From NCBI GenBank assembly GCA_037952775.1, contig JBANAY010000001.1:1612001-1676000 (forward strand): DNA of 64,000 bases. The letters run 5' to 3'. The DNA is from Clonostachys chloroleuca. Taxonomy: Eukaryota; Ascomycota; Sordariomycetes; Hypocreales; Bionectriaceae. The notes beneath the pieces were generated by a model. That model made no database searches. It had not been told where the DNA came from and was given only the letters and a program-made list of their open reading frames with translations. The stretch's first letter is position 1; every line of letters begins with the position of its first letter. This document shows positions 1-10,661 of this stretch, piece after piece. A program made the translations under genes and the position numbers.

Positions 1-239
1 ACGTCTGGGTCACCGAACTTCTTGACGTACCGCCGAGATGTGTGCAGAAGTTTGTCTTCGACATATCTTCGTACCATGTCCTCCTTGTTCGAGCCAGGCT
101 GGAGGGATTTCCCTCGAGGATGAGGCAGTAAACTTAGACCATGTTGGCTGGAAGCAGTTGATGGGGCTGGGGAGGCAAGGCCTGTGCCCTGCCACGGGCG
201 GATAAACCCTCCAGGTTGTGTTTCTGATGACTCTGACAT
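1..239 (-). CDS. Hypothetical protein, N-terminal part (runs off the left edge)
   Basis: An ATG at 239-237 on the minus strand opens a frame with no stop to the window edge, about 79 residues. It starts MSESSETQPGGF, continues with a Ser/Pro-rich low-complexity stretch, and ends with a basic, helix-prone segment containing VRRYVEDKLLHTSRRYVKKF. Another minus-strand frame starts at 195 but has a stop at 10-12, so the frame from 239 is preferred because it stays open and becomes more conserved-looking at its C-terminal end. I do not recognise the family, since the visible part is mostly a disordered N-terminus. It diverges from the Tom6-like gene with about 370 bp between start codons. That this is a real gene is moderately sure; its function is unknown. 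Confidence 0.5.
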   Translation of the reverse strand, partial: MSESSETQPGGFIRPWQGTGLASPAPSTASSQHGLSLLPHPRGKSLQPGSNKEDMVRRYVEDKLLHTSRRYVKKFGDPD

Positions 240-606
240 GGTTCTCAGTTGTCTAAAATGGCTATAGCCTTTCAAGAGACGTATATTTATTCGAATATAT
301 TGATTGAAGAACAAGTTCTCGCTGTAGCCACGAGATGCTGATTACAGTGTGTGGTGGTGTACAGTGCGCCATAAGCGAGGATCAACGAGAATCAGCACTG
401 TATCTTGATTTGTCACCGATTTGATCTAGCGATTAAGCGCCGATCATGTGACGCAAGCGCCGGGTTTAGACGCGCCGACTTGCCGAAATTTTGTCGACGA
501 GAGCTTGAATCACCAGCGGCTTATCTACAAGTTCCATCTGCTACGAGACCAAGCAAGTTAACCGCGCCTACTCCATCTATCCAACCAGGTTCACCGTGCT
601 CTCAAA

Positions 607-960
607 ATGCCTCCCAAGCGAATTGCCGTCGACCGATCGGGCTCCCGCGGTGCCTCCAAGGGCTTTCTTGCCTCGACCTATGATACATTGACCTCATCAG
701 ACAATGCTGCCGTTGTTCGCAGCATTGGTGTCTTCGGAGTAAGATGATTCCTGGCCTTGCCTTTGATCGCATGCATACAATCAGATACGTCTCTTTTCCG
801 TATGCTAACGTTTTCCAAGCTTGCAGTCGCTTTCCTGGCCAGCTCCTGGGGCGAGGTTTTGCTGCCACCGTATGTCTATTCTGCCCCTCCAGCTCCTGCA
901 AACGAGATCCATTCATCCAATTTTCGATCCATGAGACTAACCTTGCCATCCAGTAACTAA
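607..960 (+). CDS. TOM6: Mitochondrial import receptor subunit Tom6-like
   Basis: Three exons (607-738, 820-869, 954-960) give a 62-residue protein starting MPPKRIAVDRSG and ending in EVLLPPN. Both introns have branch sites (TGCTAAC near 803; ACTAACC near 936) and GT-AG ends. The second joins CC|T AAC TAA, so the last exon is only 7 nt including the stop. The protein has a basic, Ser-rich cytosolic N-terminus, a conserved-looking segment with STYDTLTSSDN, and one membrane span (about 42-56, GLAVAFLASSW) just before the C-terminus. This matches fungal Tom6, the small tail-anchored subunit that stabilises the TOM complex in the mitochondrial outer membrane. The assignment rests on length, topology and recognisable C-terminal sequence. 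Another small mitochondrial membrane protein is the alternative. Confidence 0.75.
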
Positions 961-1678
961 ATCGAAAGCACAAGCTACTGCGAAACGATTGAGTCCTCAA
1001 GTGAACTGCAGGCCATTAACGAGATGGTCGTATCAACAATAAAGGACGTAATACTTGTACACTATTACACCGGGGACGGTTTTGTACTCTAGGCTCGGTT
1101 CTGATGACGGGGGTTGATTCTCCAACAAATCATTGATAGATAATGAAGCACGGCGCGGCATATGTCGGCCTAGGAACTTTTACGATAACTGCGAACGATG
1201 GCGTCCAACTTTCCTCTCTAATAACCGCGTGCATAATGAAGATGATTTTGTATTCTTTCATTCAAGATTTAGAGCACTAGCCCAGGTCTTTCTCGCTTAA
1301 CTCGGCAAGAAGCAGGAATAGAGATTGCCCAAGCCTAGCCGTCCAATTCCAAGCTGCATAACAAGCCAGCACGCTCTCTCCTATCTGTTGGCAAGCGCCA
1401 AGGACCACGAGTTTTGCACATGCTTCAGGAAGTCCATAATTTTCGAAGGAAGGCAGAGCTCACTAAAACTTGGTATCTCTTTCTTTGCGAAATGTAGCAG
1501 TTGCGTTGGCCGGAATGGCCAGAGGGTGAACGAATAATGGTCCAATTATCACCTATGCATCTAGTACCGCACATCAATACATTGCTGGGTCCCATAAGAC
1601 TCTTCATCTGCATTGATATGGGCCAGTTCTATCATCTATTCAACTCCAAGTCAGCTTCAAGCAGAGTTTCAATGCGCG
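961..1678. other. Intergenic, no gene seen
   Basis: About 700 bp between the Tom6-like gene and the disordered hypothetical gene. Short frames exist on both strands, but none has a good start context, splice structure or recognisable product. It probably holds the Tom6 3' UTR and the promoter and 5' UTR of the next gene. Confidence 0.5.
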
Positions 1679-3841
1679 ATGTCTGCTAATGCGGCCCTTT
1701 TCGCGGCCACCGCTCCTCTACCTACAACACAAGAACCTAAACCTGCCGCATCTACCCGTCGGCTTGGTAGGGGCTTGGCTGATCTCGTAGCCAGATTTGA
1801 GGATGGGTCTGTCTCAACCAACAACAACGGTCAAGATTCTCGGCGAAGGACAGACCCGGGAGTGCGACGCCCAGCTTGCAACTCGCCAACTTCGCATTCA
1901 AGTCCACAATCTGGGCAAAGCACTCGAGGAAAGTCTTCTGGAGCACTCGAAGCAATCTCAGTCGGAACTGCGCCCAACAATGTCCGTTCCAAACGGAAAA
2001 TATCCGAGCATCAAAACACGCAATCGCAAAAGTCTAGCCTCCATCGCCTATCTGTGGCAGAGAAAAGAATGTTATTCGAAGAGCCCGGTAGTTCTAGCTG
2101 TAGGGTTCTCTACATTCATTTATCCGTCGCGGGTGGATATTGAAGACTACAGCCATGAGTCTCTAACAGCTCAACAGCCAGAGAATCCCAGCCTCAAACA
2201 GAAAATGGACGACTCTTCAAACCAATATCCAAGTCGAACACATGGCACTTACTACCAGGAACACGTATAGAGCATACACTTCCGAAGGATCAGCAAACGT
2301 TGGTAAGGACGGACCTATCCCCAAGCACAGTGCCAGCCCCAGAATACGATACAGGACCTCAATCCGGGTTCGATATTAAATCCTCAGGTCGAATGTGGAA
2401 GGTTACAGGGAAAGCCCGGCTGGGCGAAGGTTAGGAACCCTCGAAGCACCCGAAGCATGTGTCAACTATTCCGGCTCGTGAAAGACGTGAGACATTAGAA
2501 CAAACGCCATTCCCAGTTACCCAAAAACGCCATACAGTGCCCCAAGCCAAGCTAAACAGCAATACATCACTTCAGGGTAGTGGGGGCAGGCCTAGCGAAC
2601 AAGCACGCATCATGGAGCAGGAAAGTATACCGACAGTAGTTGGATTTGACGATATACAAATATGTGGATCGTATGATTCTCCCGGGAAGACAATGATGCA
2701 AGAGGTCGGGCCATCCTTTTCAGACATGCCAGCGCCTTTGCTTGTTGCGTCAGGCCACAGTCAATCCAAATATCAGCAACGAACGCTTGATTCTGAAAAG
2801 CCGATCACAGCCACTTTAACACGAAATGAGGTGGCTGATCAATCTCCAAAGCACCAACAGCTGGGGGATACAAGCTTGGAGGGCGAGGATGGTAATGACG
2901 CTCAATCTCAAGAAACTTCTTCAACCCCCTCACCAACTATGAGCTTGAATAGAGATGAGGAGCCGAGACACATGGGAACTTCCAGCGAACGCAAGACACC
3001 AAACTTTTCTCGCTATGCTCATAAACCCCTAGCACTAGCACATACGAGTATGTCTACACTCCCGATCAAAAACAATTCTGGAATTTGGGCAATGAAGCAG
3101 TCGCATTCTCCTCTAAAAGACAAGATCAATCTTTTCGAATCACTCAGCCAACAGGGCAGTGTGTCTCAAATATCGTTCGATAGGGAGACACTACATGCAC
3201 CAGAAGAGGACAAGAAGATTCAAAGTTCGAATTCAAGGAGACAACCCAAATCGTTCTATAAGTACAGGGGCGTGAAGTTAAGGGACACGATTCGTCGATT
3301 GTCCTCCTCTTGGGAAAGAAGCCGTGCACGACAACCATCGAGTTTGGGCAGGACTAAGACGCCGGATCGGAGCCAAGGGCAATCAACTGCCTATCATGAT
3401 ACAAAGTCTAGCGGTTCAGACAAATCACTACTCCGAGAGAGCTCATATAGAACAAAGCGTTCATTCTATCCTGATTTGTCGACCAGCCTAGATTCTAGAC
3501 GAGGTGTCGATGTTCGTTCCCCAAGGGATGGACCGTTTGTTAGCATCAATGATAGCACGTGCGGATTATATGATGCAGGCCATTCATCTAGCTCAATCGA
3601 ACGGAATTACCGCTACTCTGATCCAGTCCATTCTGGAGTGGGAGGCGGTCCCTCACCTCGAACCCCCCGTCCTCACCACTACGATGGTTCAAGGTCTCAT
3701 AAGGAGAGGCGATCAAGTCAAAGCTGGGAACCGAGGGTGGCTGAAGCTTTGTGTGAGCTGAGGCAGCCAAGGCCTATATTGGGTACTGATATGAGGCGAT
3801 TGGTTAGTTTGTGCAAGGACAAGATGTCGGGACGGAGATGA
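1679..3841 (+). CDS. Large disordered hypothetical protein, multi-exon
   Basis: The likely start is the ATG at 1679 (MSANAALFAATAP). An in-frame frame also extends 66 nt upstream to 1613. Exon 1 runs to 2087. An intron at 2088-2177 (branch CTAAC near 2163) restores the long downstream frame. A TAG at 2432-2434 must then be removed by a second intron, either 2303-2434 (GTAAGG...TTAG) or 2430-2498 (GTTAGG...TTAG, 69 nt); both keep the frame. The last exon ends at 3841. The protein is Ser/Gln/Arg-rich and low-complexity throughout, with GRGLADLVARFE near the N-terminus and RRLVSLCKDKM near the C-terminus. I recognise no domain. It may be a scaffold-type protein of the kind common in filamentous fungi. 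If neither second intron is used, this would be two ORFs or a pseudogene. Confidence 0.55.
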
Positions 3842-4673
3842 TGAAAGAATGGAACAGCAGCCCATTTTCAGTTAGATATCTCGTCTTAGAAATTACACAG
3901 CAGGCATAACGAAACTCTCTCAGATACAAAAGCGCTACTCACCCACTGAGGTGAAGCATGCCGTAACGCAAGCACAGGAAGCAAAATAATAACGAGGGAT
4001 ACAGTCTATCTTGAGCACCAACTTCGTTGATGAAACCCAAGACGGCCACTAGTGAATGCCATCTTACAAGGCCTACGGCGAAAATGGAGGTTGAACTTTC
4101 GTATGCGTCATAGTCTGGTGGCAATCATATTGAGGGTTCCATTGGTAGATATTAGGAGTGAAAAGGAGGTAGAAATTAGACTTATTTAATAAAAGGGTCA
4201 ATCAAAAGCTGCACGGAGTTACCACATGGGGTACGAGGTAAGCAGTCCCCGTCGTATTTCTTATTAAATGGATGGATCGTTGGTGAGGGTAGATCTGGTC
4301 CAGATCAAAGGTTTATTAAAAGGTATAATAGTGAGTCTATCTCCTAATCCTTGATCGAGTGACAAAGAGAAGCGTCTTAAAGGAGCGTTGAGATAGAGTA
4401 CATTGGTATATGAATAACAGAAGAAGAAATCCTAGGGCCATCATGTTCAATGGCCATGATCGTACCACCATTCGCCAGTTGCACCATGCTCGTAGTGACG
4501 TGGTAAAGAAAAAAAGGAAATAATTGCACGCCTTCTTTCGCGCTCTTGTTGTAGCTAAGTGGACACTTGCTCCGAAATGTTTTTCATTGTTTTCAAATTC
4601 CATGTAGAAGATAAGATGATGACAAGAGAAGTAGCTCGGTAACTTCTTGATAACGAGCCATAACGCAAGCAAG
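3842..4673. other. Intergenic between convergent genes, no gene seen
   Basis: About 830 bp between the 3' ends of the hypothetical gene and ste2. It is fairly AT-rich, as expected for two 3' UTRs. The short minus-strand frames here run on from the ste2 3' end in other frames and do not look like real proteins. Confidence 0.5.
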
Positions 4674-5910
4674 CTAAAGCCGCTCTTCGCGCTGCTCGAT
4701 ACCATGATCGATCCTGACCTGACCTTTGTGTAAGTGGACAATACTGTCAATCCGACCAAGCTCAACATCGACGGGGTCTAACCTCTCGCGGTGAGGGTGA
4801 CTAGCCTCACAACGAGATGAGATAGAGACACCTGGTGTAGAATTGGTTCGGTTGCTGGAGAGGAAGCTGGAGAAGCCCTTGAGTGGTGTGGTGGAATTAG
4901 AAGTTGCGGGAAGCAGGGTATCGCCGCGGTAGCTGGATCCTTCCTGAGCTGATGCTATTCCGTAAGATTGGGAGACACGCTGAGCGGCGAGAGTTCCAAG
5001 GGGTAGGATGATGGCGACCGAGGTCAACGTCAATGAGGCGGATTCGAAGTTAACGAAGTGACCCCATTCCAATCCGGAGAAAATGACTGTGAGGGAAGAT
5101 TTTCCGTTAGAAAATGAACAGACGTATCAAATTAATAATATAGGAGGGAGAGAACAAACCTGGTACCACCATCAAGATACCGTTGGTCATGACGAGGACT
5201 TCCATCGGAGAGAGGACTCGACTGGAGGGGAGTACTCCACGATTTGTAACCAGATGGATCACGAGCTTCATGTTGAAAACGGCACAGAACCAGCAGATTG
5301 ATATGGCATTGGTTATGACTGCGGCCTTCATGATCCACAATGAATCTGCTGCCGAAGTGAGGGTCATCGTAGCCCGGTTCTGGACGACAGTGGCTGCGAT
5401 ACGCCAGCTTATGGTAAGGAGGGTAACACACAGTGAAAGGGCGCAGAGGACATATTTGGCTACACTGGGCCACAGTGTTACCATGGTCCATGCTTGGTAG
5501 ATGAGGGCGAACTCGGTGAATACCACGAAGAGAAGAGAGAAAGTGGTTGCGGCAACACTGGCGTTGTAGTGCTGGCGCTCGATGGTAGAGTAGTCGACGG
5601 CCCAGTGATTGTAGAATTCATTGAAAGGGGACAGGAAAGCGGTGGCAAGGAGGGCCATGCGGATGATGCAGAGGAGGAGGATGGTGACATGGAGGATGCC
5701 AGAGGGCCGGCGGAGCTTTGCGGACGGCGTCATGACCAGCATGGCGATGAGCATGAGCATGGCGGCACCCAGCTGGGCGCCATAGTTGATGCTGACACTG
5801 ATTGAATAGGAGTTGAAGGCATCGATCATGAATACCGTAGCGTTGATGGGAGTCATGCCATCGGCGAGCAGAAAGGTGACATTCTGCATGTAAGGATCGA
5901 AGCCGTCCAT
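4674..5910 (-). CDS. preB: Alpha-factor-type pheromone receptor (Ste2/PreB), seven-transmembrane GPCR
   Basis: Two exons (5910-5160 and 5086-4674) around a 73-nt intron with branch CTAAC give 387 residues. The start MDGFDPYMQN was chosen because fungal Ste2 proteins begin with a short M-D-x-F-D-P type segment. The frame extends upstream only to a TTG. NVT and NAT sequons lie in the short extracellular N-terminus. Seven hydrophobic spans follow. The first intracellular loop carries PSAKLRRPSG, a typical Ste2 element, and span 6-7 residues include VVPVIFSGLEWG across the splice junction. The cytosolic tail is Ser/Thr-rich (phosphorylation region) and ends EQREERL. The receptor binds the secreted alpha-type pheromone and signals through a heterotrimeric G protein to the mating MAPK cascade. 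In homothallic or asexual relatives it also acts in chemotropism and development. Confidence 0.93.
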
Positions 5911-7481
5911 CGTGAACGGTTCGCGGGCAGTTGACACTGATATAGACAGTGGGATCTTTTTGGGTTTGAACGCTTTGGATATAACCTTGGCGGTCAATGA
6001 ATCAGATGATTTCTCCTATGGCCACTGGAGATGAAATGATGTTTGGTAGATGATGTAGGCGATGTAGAGAGGAAAAGTCGGAGATCGAAGGAGGCACGGG
6101 AGGCTCACAAATATACGCCAACAACGCGAATTCAAACAGCGACACAAACAATATAATCCAATACAAGGTAAAACGCCGGAAGAGACTCTCAATGGGGAGG
6201 AATCTATGACAATGTGAAGGTTGCCTGGATCATTTGTAGAATGGGGGGCGAGTTTGGAGGTCCACAATACGAAGCCCAGGCTGGAGCAGGACGGGACCTA
6301 TTTGAAGAAATTCACTGAACTTTCTCACAACCAGCTACTGATTTTTTAGAGGCTTGGATCATATTTCTTTTGGGTTCTGCTCCATCACGCCCCATTGCTG
6401 TCTAGCCCCCTGGCTTCAAACCCAGGTGGGCGTTTTGTGATATACAGGAGGTGTCTCTAGAGACACCACGACCTGGTCCAGCATCCGGATGAACCGCCAG
6501 TCATCAGACTCTTTGATGGGTGTTTTTAATGACACAAACGAATTCGGTAGCTCAAGGACAGTCCAGCCAGTCAGTCTGCTCTCCTCTGTGGTCCTCTACT
6601 CTAGACACACCTCGGCCATTCAGAGTTCAGCCCATGCACAAGACGAGGCGAGTGAGGGAGACAAATGACGATTCATCTGCCAGGTACTATCAGAAAGCTG
6701 AACCGCCATGGCCTGTCTGAGTTTCCGGGACAGCAGGGTTTTTGTTTCTGGGGCTTGTGGCGGCTAGGTCTTAGTATTGTTCCTGTGGGGTGACGGCGGG
6801 CAGCTTAGTATTGTTCTTTTGCCTCCGAATTATCACCCATCTGTCTACCGCCAATTGGCTCCACTTGACTTTCTTAGTCCGTGCATTCATCCATGTGTGA
6901 TAACCGTTTAATTTGCAGCTGATGGTGATAGTTTGGGGGCAGTTGTGAGACCTCCACGCCTCAGCCGTTATGCATTCCTCACTTCCAGGAGGAGGTGTGA
7001 TAGCCCAACGTTCGGGGATCGGTCGCCATTATGCTGGACCGAGCTTGGCCCCTCGTTCTCTCCGACATGATTTCGTACTTCTAGCTAACCAAGAATTATC
7101 TGTCCAGCAAATGCCCTTCAAATTGGTCAACACGATTAGTATCCTCATCCGTCAGTGTGAAATCACTACCAGCCATATATCACCGTTGTGGAGGAACACG
7201 CTTCCATTTCCAGCCTCGCCTTATCATAATGTGGTCCCAAGAAACCGCTTAAAAGTAATCATGGTCATGTATAAATCTTTGCCAAGTATGAGTGCGTGAA
7301 ATGTCAGCTCGCTAGCATGGTAGCCACTGTCGTGACTCAATCCCCTGGCTGGCCTCAGATGCCATACTGCTCTCATCATATATCACACACAAACGAAACT
7401 CTAGACACCCCCTCCCTCTCGCTCAGTTTGCCCAACCTTGTCATCCAAATCACCAGGGAGTCCGCTGCAAGCCACGCTCTA
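5911..7481. promoter_or_regulatory. ste2/preB upstream region
   Basis: About 1.57 kb between the ste2 start codon and the vps23 stop codon. Both genes read leftward, so most of it is ste2 promoter plus vps23 3' UTR. No coding frame here is convincing. It holds an 18-bp perfect palindrome at 6450-6467 and a 13-nt direct repeat (CTTAGTATTGTTC) near 6770 and 6808. No known transcription-factor site is claimed. Confidence 0.45.
6450..6467. repeat. 18-bp perfect palindrome in ste2 promoter
   Basis: GGTGTCTCTAGAGACACC reads the same on both strands and lies about 540 bp upstream of the ste2 start codon. A homodimeric regulator could bind such a site, but nothing in the sequence identifies one. Confidence 0.6.
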
Positions 7482-9344
7482 TCACAATGTCAGGCCCATT
7501 CCAACGCCAATCTTTCGTACCAAGGCCTTCTTCAGATACCACTCTCGTGCTAGAGACCGCGTCATCTTGGCAAATACTGCCGGCGAGATGCGGCCCCTTT
7601 CAACAGCCCTGCCCAGCATAAAAATGGCATCCCCCAACGCCCTCTCTTCAGCGACAAGTGTGTAGAGCTGGTTAGATACCACCGTGGGTGCAACAAGGAG
7701 CTCATCGATATCCGGTGCCGGGTGTCTCCGGGATCCTTCAATCACCCCATCCGCCTTATGCAATGCATCATGCAGGATCGACGAGTTGGATGTCAGGAGA
7801 TTAGATAGTTGCGCCAGTTGCCCCATCTCGGACTGTAGTGTAGGTAGCACAGCTAGCATGGCGTTCCGCTGGGCCTGAAGTCCAGCCATGGTGGATTCGT
7901 CCTTCTGTCGACTCTGCTGCCTCATAGACGCCAGTGTGTGTGCCGCTTGCACCAACAAAGCATCCTTCTCAGGGTTAGGAGGTATGGGTGGCGGTGCAAC
8001 TGAAGACTGGGCTGATACGTTCAACGTCACAGGCTCATCAATCAGATCCGGGGGGGGGCTGCTCAGGATTTGGCTGTGCTTGTTGTGGTTGCCTGTATCC
8101 CTGCCAGGGCGGTTGTGGCACTTGCTGTTGGCTCGAAGCCGGTGGTAAACCCCATTGGCCCTGTACATACTCTTGAGGGATAGGCTGTTGGGTTCCTAGC
8201 TGGAGGTGTGGCGGATTCATAGGCATAGGAAGTCCCTGATTTGGTCCTATACCAGGCCCAGGAGGTAGGCTCATAGATTGCTGTCGAGATTGCACAGCAT
8301 GTTGATACTCAGCATTCACATTCATAGTACCAACAAGTGGGCTCTGTATCTGAGGCGGCAGTGGAGGGGCTGAATCATATCGTGAGGGTTTCCGGCTTAC
8401 AGGCGAGGAGGACTGGGGGATCGGAGGCAATGGAGGTCCACTCTCGTGAGAAGATGAGGGAGAAGAGTAGGCGATCGGGGCTCCTTGCGATGTCTTTGGT
8501 GGGGGAGGGGGAGGGGGAGGTCGATCATGCTGTTCTTGCTGTTGTATATGATACTGCTGGACATTTGAGGGTCTTGGGCCCATCTCTGGAGGGAGCGGCG
8601 GGACCGGTGGCGGAGATTGTACTAGCGATAGCTGAGCATGCGTCGGCGATACCTGCTGGCGCGAGACGACGGGTGGCTCCTTGGCAAATATGTCTGATAA
8701 TATCGCAAGGAAATCATGAAGTGTTGATTTCTAACACAAGATAAAAGAGTCATTAGACAAATTCTTCTCGTTTGAAGGATGGGTATAACCACAAGACATA
8801 CATCCCAAAATTCAGCCCATCTCACTAGATATGGGTGATAGACTTGTCCCTGAGGGTCGACATGCTGGCCTGGTCGGACCATCATCTTATCTGTAGGCGT
8901 GACATATACCGTAGGTGGCTCCTTGGGATAGGCATGAGGAACCCATATCGAGACGGGGAATCTATAGGTATTGCCACGGAAGTCGACGGGGAGGGTACCC
9001 GAGAGGTGAAGTAACAGGGCGCTCGCGCCATTAGGGAATGCTGTTGCACCAGATCAATCACAATTCATTTTAACTTGGAGGTTAATAGCTATAGGGCGTA
9101 AATTACTGTGCACATCGGTTCGAGGGGAGAGGGTGGAGTAGCGAGAGAGCGCATGAGCGACGTCGTTGTAGGTGCGATTTACATCGTGGTATTCCTGTGA
9201 GGGGCAGGTTAGCCTGAGTTGGGTAGATATAGGTGCGCCGGGGTAGCAGATAGGGAAGATAAAGCAGAGGTATCATGCGAATGGTAGTCTAACACTTGTG
9301 AGGACGCTATACAACCAGTTCAATACATGTTGCGGAACAGGCAT
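7482..9344 (-). CDS. vps23: ESCRT-I subunit Vps23 (TSG101 homologue), frame broken in a C9 tract
   Basis: Four exons (9344-9294, 9194-9107, 9040-8802, 8730-7482) with introns of 99, 66 and 71 nt. The N-terminus MPVPQHVLNWLYSVL begins a UEV domain (about residues 1-150, with TDVHTFPNG, GNTYRFPVSIWVP and PPTVYVTP), the ubiquitin-binding module that recognises cargo. A long Pro/Gln-rich linker follows, then a coiled coil and the C-terminal steadiness box (AEERALGDAIFMLGRAVERG) that joins Vps28 and Vps37. It sorts ubiquitinated membrane proteins into multivesicular bodies and in fungi also feeds ambient pH signalling. At plus-strand 8050-8058 a run of nine G (C9 on the coding strand) puts the two halves in different frames. 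Eight would give one 541-residue protein, while nine ends it after about 230 residues. Sequencing error is the likelier reason. Confidence 0.9.
8050..8058 (-). other. vps23: Homopolymer frame break in vps23
   Basis: Nine consecutive C on the coding strand separate the proline-rich linker frame from the coiled-coil/steadiness-box frame. The upstream frame reaches a TGA about 10 nt beyond the run. Removing one C makes the frame continuous. No GT-AG intron is needed or obvious here. Confidence 0.8.
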
Positions 9345-10661
9345 CACCACAGTTTGGCACGGGACTCAATCGCCGCATGCCAAAACGAAGGATGCTCTGC
9401 TCTGCAAGTTGATATTCCAGTAGAGAAATACAATCTGCTTTCGTAGCTAATCCGAGAGGGGGCCCTTGGCAAGGCGACAGATCGGGGAAGGGCGGGCTGG
9501 GAGCTGTGCGCAGGATGGGATAAGGTAGAGGTCGTTGAGTTGATGAAGCTATTGACACCACCACCCGATGGGCACTACGTAATTGGAGGGTGGTTGAGTA
9601 GCGCCCCATCAGTCAGTGGCCATGACAGGCTACATGCACCCAGCTACCCGGTAGCTCAGTGGAGCAGAGCCAATGTAGGTACCTCTTGCCTACCGCTAAG
9701 ATGCAGGACATTAGTAGGTACCCGGTACTTGAGCCCACTCGAACCAAGGTGATTCGCCACTTGTCAATTATCTGCCTACATGTAAGCTCTTCAACCATCG
9801 AGTCCCGGACCAATGCTCATGTTGAAAGATGCTATAACAACAGGTGTGAGAGTTCGGTATTCAGGAGACAACTGGTCCCTCGTCTATCTCATCGCTTATT
9901 GAATAGTGGCAACAGCAAAGTGGTACCAAAGGCCGTGGCCTGTCAAGTCCGCTAGAACTCGACTATGCGATTCTGCCGGTCCTTAGTAAGACTTTATTGC
10001 CCTTCCGCAACTGAGTTACTCTACCGGTAGCCTCGATTTTAGCATGCTCTTCCCGCTCCGACCTCGCTGTATGAAGGAGGTAGGAACACTATGTTCTCTC
10101 ATTGCATTTATTAATCGTATGACTCTGGCACACACGTAACGGGTGTGGTGCATAGGTAGTAAGTACCCACAACCAGCTCTATTCTTCAAGTTAGCACCTT
10201 ATAAATCGACAATGAAACCTTCGTCTCCTCGATTATTTTGCCAATGACAAATATCCTTTACTCCGACGAGTTTGTCAACTCGGCCTAAAACTACTGCCCC
10301 AGGGACCTATTTGGATTTCCCTTCCTTCAATCCGTACCCCGTCAACCCATTCAGTCCAGAACTTCCTTTTCTCCTCCTTTTTCCTTTTTTCTCATTTATT
10401 TGCAACGTCCATTCGAGCCATCTACAGAACCACTAGTAACCGTTTATTTGCTCACCATCAGGTGAGCGAAAAAAAAACCAGCATTACCTAAACCATTTCG
10501 CGTGTGTTGGCAAACCGGTTTTGTCTTCGCGGCAAGATCCGTGTTTTTCCGTCTTCACTCTGTTAAGAACAAGCTGAGATCTCACTCTCACAATCATTTC
10601 TTCTACCAGAAGGCAGTTGCCGTCTTTTCTATCCCCCGTCAACGAAACTCAAGTTGCCGTG
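9345..10661. promoter_or_regulatory. Divergent intergenic region vps23 / indoleamine dioxygenase
   Basis: About 1.3 kb between divergent start codons. No convincing coding frame. It includes AGGTACCT (9677-9684) and related AGGTAC motifs near 9716 and 10155, and a pyrimidine-rich tract at about 10365-10400, a common feature just upstream of transcription starts in filamentous fungi. Confidence 0.45.

Noticed and set aside
4337..4768. 143-codon minus-strand frame near the ste2 3' end
   Set aside because: It overlaps the end of ste2 out of frame and then runs into AT-rich 3' DNA. The hydrophobic, low-complexity translation matches no family.
9307..9609. 100-codon minus-strand frame upstream of vps23
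   Set aside because: It overlaps the vps23 first exon in another frame, and the vps23 frame gives a clear UEV start. It lies in promoter sequence.
9645..9810. tRNA-like boxes: TAGCTCAGTGG on the plus strand, and TGGTTGAAGAG with GGTTCGAGT on the minus strand
   Set aside because: The boxes on one strand do not pair into acceptor, anticodon and T stems at tRNA spacing, and the minus-strand B box lacks its final CC.
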